Shown: piece by piece, positions 6,432 through 8,147 of the stretch
Layout of the letters: each line of letters begins with the position of its first letter
Position numbering within the stretch: position 1 is the stretch's first letter
Assembly: GCA_002413325.1 (NCBI GenBank)
Contig: DHWT01000217.1
Span: 1 to 8,147 of the forward strand
Direction of reading: 5' to 3'
From: Chitinophagaceae bacterium UBA5175
GTDB taxonomy: Bacteria > Bacteroidota > Bacteroidia > Chitinophagales > Chitinophagaceae
Length of the DNA stretch: 8,147 nt
Notes under the pieces: generated by a model
Seen by the model: the letters and a program-made list of their open reading frames with translations, nothing else
The model's database searches: none
What the model was told of the DNA's origin: nothing
Translations under genes and position numbers: made by a program

Positions 6432-7364
6432 TTAGTTGAAATGAATGTTTTTGGATGTGAATATCTTATCATGATCGTCCACCACAATGGCTTCAATATC
6501 TTTGATCTGGTTGATCATGTTCAGGCCCGGTCCGATCCCCATGATCATAACCGGCGTTGCCATTGCATCGGCTATCTCAGCATTCCGGCTGATGATGGTA
6601 ACGCTTTTGATGCCCCGGATCGGAAGCCCGGTTTTCGGATTGATCGTGTGCGAATATTTTTGCCCGTTGACCAGGATATATTTTTCATAATTACCGGAAG
6701 TGGCGACCGCCATATCAGTAATATTCATATAAGAAAATATTTTGTCCCTGGCATTGGGATCCACGATACCGATGGTCCAGGGCTGTCCGTTGGGCTGCAT
6801 TCCCCAAGTCGTCATATCACCCGATGCATTTACGATACCACTTCTTACACCCATTCCCTTCATGACCTGTTTTGCCCTATCTGCCGCATACTCCTTCCCG
6901 ATCCCGCCAAATCCAATGCGCATGCCTTTTTCTTTCAGCATCACGGAAGAATTTTCCCTGTCCACAATAATATTCCTGTAATTGATCAGGCGGGCCATTT
7001 TTTTTGCCGTCTCTTTATCCGGCAGGGCGTTGAGATGAGTGTCAAAATTCCATAACCGTTTATCGACCGAACCGTACGTGATATCAAATGCCCCCTGTGT
7101 AACCCGCGAAATACGGATGGAGCGCTCAATGATGCCCAATGTTTCTTCACTGACAGTAACCGGCCGGATGCCGGCATGCAGATTGATCATTGCGGTTTCA
7201 CTTTCATCATTGTAGGTGGTTAGCAGTTTTTCGATGCGCTGTATCTCCCCGATACCGGCATCTATACATTCGTTTGCCCAGTCCGCATCCTCACCCACGG
7301 CGCTTAACTGGAAACGGTTACCCATTAATTTTAAAGTCCTGTCAAATACGGTTCGTGCCCCCAT
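6432..7364 (-). CDS. apbE: ApbE-family FAD:protein FMN transferase, without its own signal peptide
   Basis: Enzymes of this family use FAD to attach FMN covalently to Ser/Thr of a target protein, with Mg2+. The 310-residue protein starts almost at the core (LKLMGNRFQL, 11-20). It contains EKLLTTYNDESE (45-56), AFDITYG (92-98), GFGGIGKEYAADR (151-163), NASGDMTTWG (179-188), ATSGNYEKY (221-229), HTINPKTGLP (239-248) and IADAMATPVMIMG (264-276), where Asp266 is the expected metal ligand. The usual H-x-x-D-P motif here reads H-x-x-N-P (Asn242). No signal peptide or lipobox precedes the core, although family members commonly act outside the cytoplasm. Its ATG immediately follows the TAA of the thioredoxin-like gene in the same frame. 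No canonical FMN-acceptor protein is visible next door. Confidence 0.92.
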   Translation of the reverse strand: MGARTVFDRTLKLMGNRFQLSAVGEDADWANECIDAGIGEIQRIEKLLTTYNDESETAMINLHAGIRPVTVSEETLGIIERSIRISRVTQGAFDITYGSVDKRLWNFDTHLNALPDKETAKKMARLINYRNIIVDRENSSVMLKEKGMRIGFGGIGKEYAADRAKQVMKGMGVRSGIVNASGDMTTWGMQPNGQPWTIGIVDPNARDKIFSYMNITDMAVATSGNYEKYILVNGQKYSHTINPKTGLPIRGIKSVTIISRNAEIADAMATPVMIMGIGPGLNMINQIKDIEAIVVDDHDKIFTSKNIHFN

Positions 7365-7808
7365 TTACTGCCCGTTAGAATACATGCCATTCCGGACTTC
7401 CATTGTAAATTCCTCCGGCGATTCTTCCGGTAATCCCTCCCAGGTCTGCAGCACTTTTCCTTCGGCATTCAGAAGTAATGTGTAAGGAAATTTACCCTGG
7501 CTATTATATTTATCGGCCATTTCATCATTAATCTTCTGCTGGGCGGGTGTCGGCTGATTTTTCTTCTTTCTTGGGAAATCAGCATTCACCAGCACCAACT
7601 CTGTATCCGCCATTTCTTTAAAGTCCTGCGATTCAAAAAATTCACTGCGCATTCGCATGCAGGGGCCGCACCAGTCGGAACCGGAGAAATTCAGCAGGAT
7701 GTATTTATGTTCTTTTTGGGCAATTTTCTCGGCTTCGCCCAGATTATTATGCCAATCTGGTATGGAAATAAAGAAAACAGGTAATAAAAACAATAATTTT
7801 ACATTCAT
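7365..7808 (-). CDS. Secreted thioredoxin-like protein (Thioredoxin_7 type)
   Basis: A 147-residue periplasmic thiol-disulfide protein. A short signal-like hydrophobic N-terminus (MNVKLLFLLPVFFISI) precedes the fold. The redox site is WCGPC at 46-50 (bases 7659-7673) in the context NFSGSDWCGPCMRM, and the cis-proline is in KFPYT (Pro108). An insert rich in Lys, Pro and Gln (about 80-95) separates the active-site helix from the central strand, as in single-domain thioredoxin proteins of this subfamily. It is the first gene of the module, with a good -7 element about 80 bp upstream. Its TAA directly abuts the apbE ATG. A plausible job is keeping the Cys-Gly-Cys tail of the DUF4266 lipoprotein, or the haem-site cysteines of the Haem_bd protein, reduced; this is inferred from context. 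Confidence 0.88.
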   Translation of the reverse strand: MNVKLLFLLPVFFISIPDWHNNLGEAEKIAQKEHKYILLNFSGSDWCGPCMRMRSEFFESQDFKEMADTELVLVNADFPRKKKNQPTPAQQKINDEMADKYNSQGKFPYTLLLNAEGKVLQTWEGLPEESPEEFTMEVRNGMYSNGQ

Positions 7809-7865
7809 TTCAATGCGCTGTTTGAAAGATTCTAAAAAATAACTTAAAGTACTTAATGTTTATAC

Positions 7866-7877
7866 GTTGATATCAAC
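7866..7877. promoter_or_regulatory. Perfect 12-bp palindrome in the leader of the redox operon
   Basis: GTTGATATCAAC is a perfect inverted repeat lying just downstream of the predicted transcription start of the thioredoxin-led operon. The position would suit a repressor site. Chance occurrence is possible, as about two perfect 12-bp palindromes are expected in random sequence of this length. Confidence 0.3.
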
Positions 7878-7890
7878 AGAAGGTTGCTGC

Positions 7891-7898
7891 CAAAATTA
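7891..7898 (-). promoter_or_regulatory. Candidate -7 promoter element of the thioredoxin-apbE-DUF4266-DUF3570 operon
   Basis: On the minus strand TAATTTTG matches the Bacteroidota consensus TAnnTTTG at every conserved position, and it would give a leader of about 75-80 nt before the ATG at 7808. No TTTG is found at the usual 19-21 bp upstream; the nearest is a GTTGACT further away, so the -33 half is weak. Confidence 0.45.
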
Positions 7899-7983
7899 TA
7901 TGATTAATCGCGATTGCCGGAGTCAACGGATTAATTAAACCTTAAATTTCATCTACCCAACCATTTCAGGATTTTATGCATCT

Positions 7984-8147
7984 ATGTTAACCAATGGTCA
8001 AGATATTCCAATAAGTGAACTTCAAAAACTGATTGAAGGATGCCTCGCCAGAGACAGGCACTGTCAGCGGAGAATCTATGATATTTATGGCCCGTCCATG
8101 ATGTCGCTCTGTCTCCGTTACTCAAAAAACCGGGAAGAAGCCGAAGA
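7984..8147 (+). CDS. ECF-type RNA polymerase sigma factor, 3' partial
   Basis: The first 54 codons of a gene that continues beyond the window. The translation begins MLTNGQDIPISELQKLIEGC and continues through LARDRHCQRRIYDIYGPSMMSLCLRYSKN to REEAE. This matches the start of region 2 of Bacteroidota ECF sigma-70 factors (LIxGCLxxDxxxQxxLYxxYxxxMxxxCLRYxxNxEEAED). Such proteins direct RNA polymerase to specific promoters and are often held by a FecR-type anti-sigma factor or act with envelope functions; no partner is visible because the window ends. The ATG at 7984 is the only in-frame start after the stop at 7936. The gene diverges from the redox operon. Confidence 0.85.
   Translation, partial: MLTNGQDIPISELQKLIEGCLARDRHCQRRIYDIYGPSMMSLCLRYSKNREEAE

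Larger units (their letters stand above)
7809..7983. other. Divergent intergenic control region
   Basis: This is the longest gene-free stretch (175 bp). It lies between the thioredoxin-led operon (minus) and the sigma factor gene (plus). It holds a perfect -7 element for the minus strand and a 12-bp palindrome. For the sigma factor gene I see only TAAATTTC at 7943-7950, a poor match to TAnnTTTG without a partner TTTG. Confidence 0.6.

Noticed and set aside
6425..6496. Longer DUF4266 protein starting at 6496
   Set aside because: It would overlap the apbE 3' end and put 24 non-signal residues before a clear lipoprotein signal; the ATG at 6424 fits the lipobox.
6423..7055. 210-codon open frame on the + strand opposite apbE
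   Set aside because: Its His/Asp/Ile-rich translation resembles no protein family and it is fully antisense to a well-supported enzyme; it is a codon-bias shadow.

Overview
The window looks like a chromosomal piece of a Bacteroidota genome, most likely of the Chitinophagaceae/Sphingobacteriales type. The evidence is family content (DUF3570 barrel, DUF4266 lipoprotein, Haem_bd protein, a Bacteroidota-style ECF sigma factor, a GH3 enzyme with a chitobiase-type C-terminal module), promoter-like sequences of the TAnnTTTG type, and almost no Shine-Dalgarno sequences before start codons. No rRNA, tRNA, CRISPR array, insertion sequence or long repeat was seen. The gene-free stretches are all short; the longest is 7809-7983.

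Layout. (1) 1-2421, + strand: the 3' part of a large GH3 glycoside hydrolase whose beginning lies outside the window. (2) 4218-2508, - strand: a compact arsenic operon, arsR - arsC - arsM (repressor, thioredoxin-type arsenate reductase, arsenite S-adenosylmethionine methyltransferase), convergent with the GH3 gene and preceded by a palindromic candidate operator and promoter. No arsenite efflux permease is present. (3) 7808-4320, - strand: an envelope redox module in the order secreted thioredoxin-like protein, ApbE-type FAD:protein FMN transferase, DUF4266 mini-lipoprotein ending in Gly-Gly-Gly-Cys-Gly-Cys-Asn, DUF3570 outer-membrane beta-barrel, then a membrane-anchored Haem_bd protein with a CYDCH haem motif. 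(4) 7984-8147, + strand: the first 54 codons of an ECF-type sigma factor, divergent from the redox module.

How they work together. ArsC would reduce arsenate to arsenite, ArsM would methylate the arsenite, and ArsR would release the operon when arsenite is present. The thioredoxin/ApbE/DUF4266/DUF3570 set is a recurrent neighbourhood whose function, to my knowledge, has not been settled. Its parts (thiol-disulfide exchange, covalent flavin transfer, a Cys-tailed lipoprotein, an outer-membrane barrel, and here a haem protein) suggest maturation and surface placement of a redox or metal carrier.

The most striking local detail is that the thioredoxin and ApbE genes lie in the same reading frame, separated by one TAA stop codon directly followed by ATG. 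The ApbE protein has no export signal of its own. This is the least explained part of the window.
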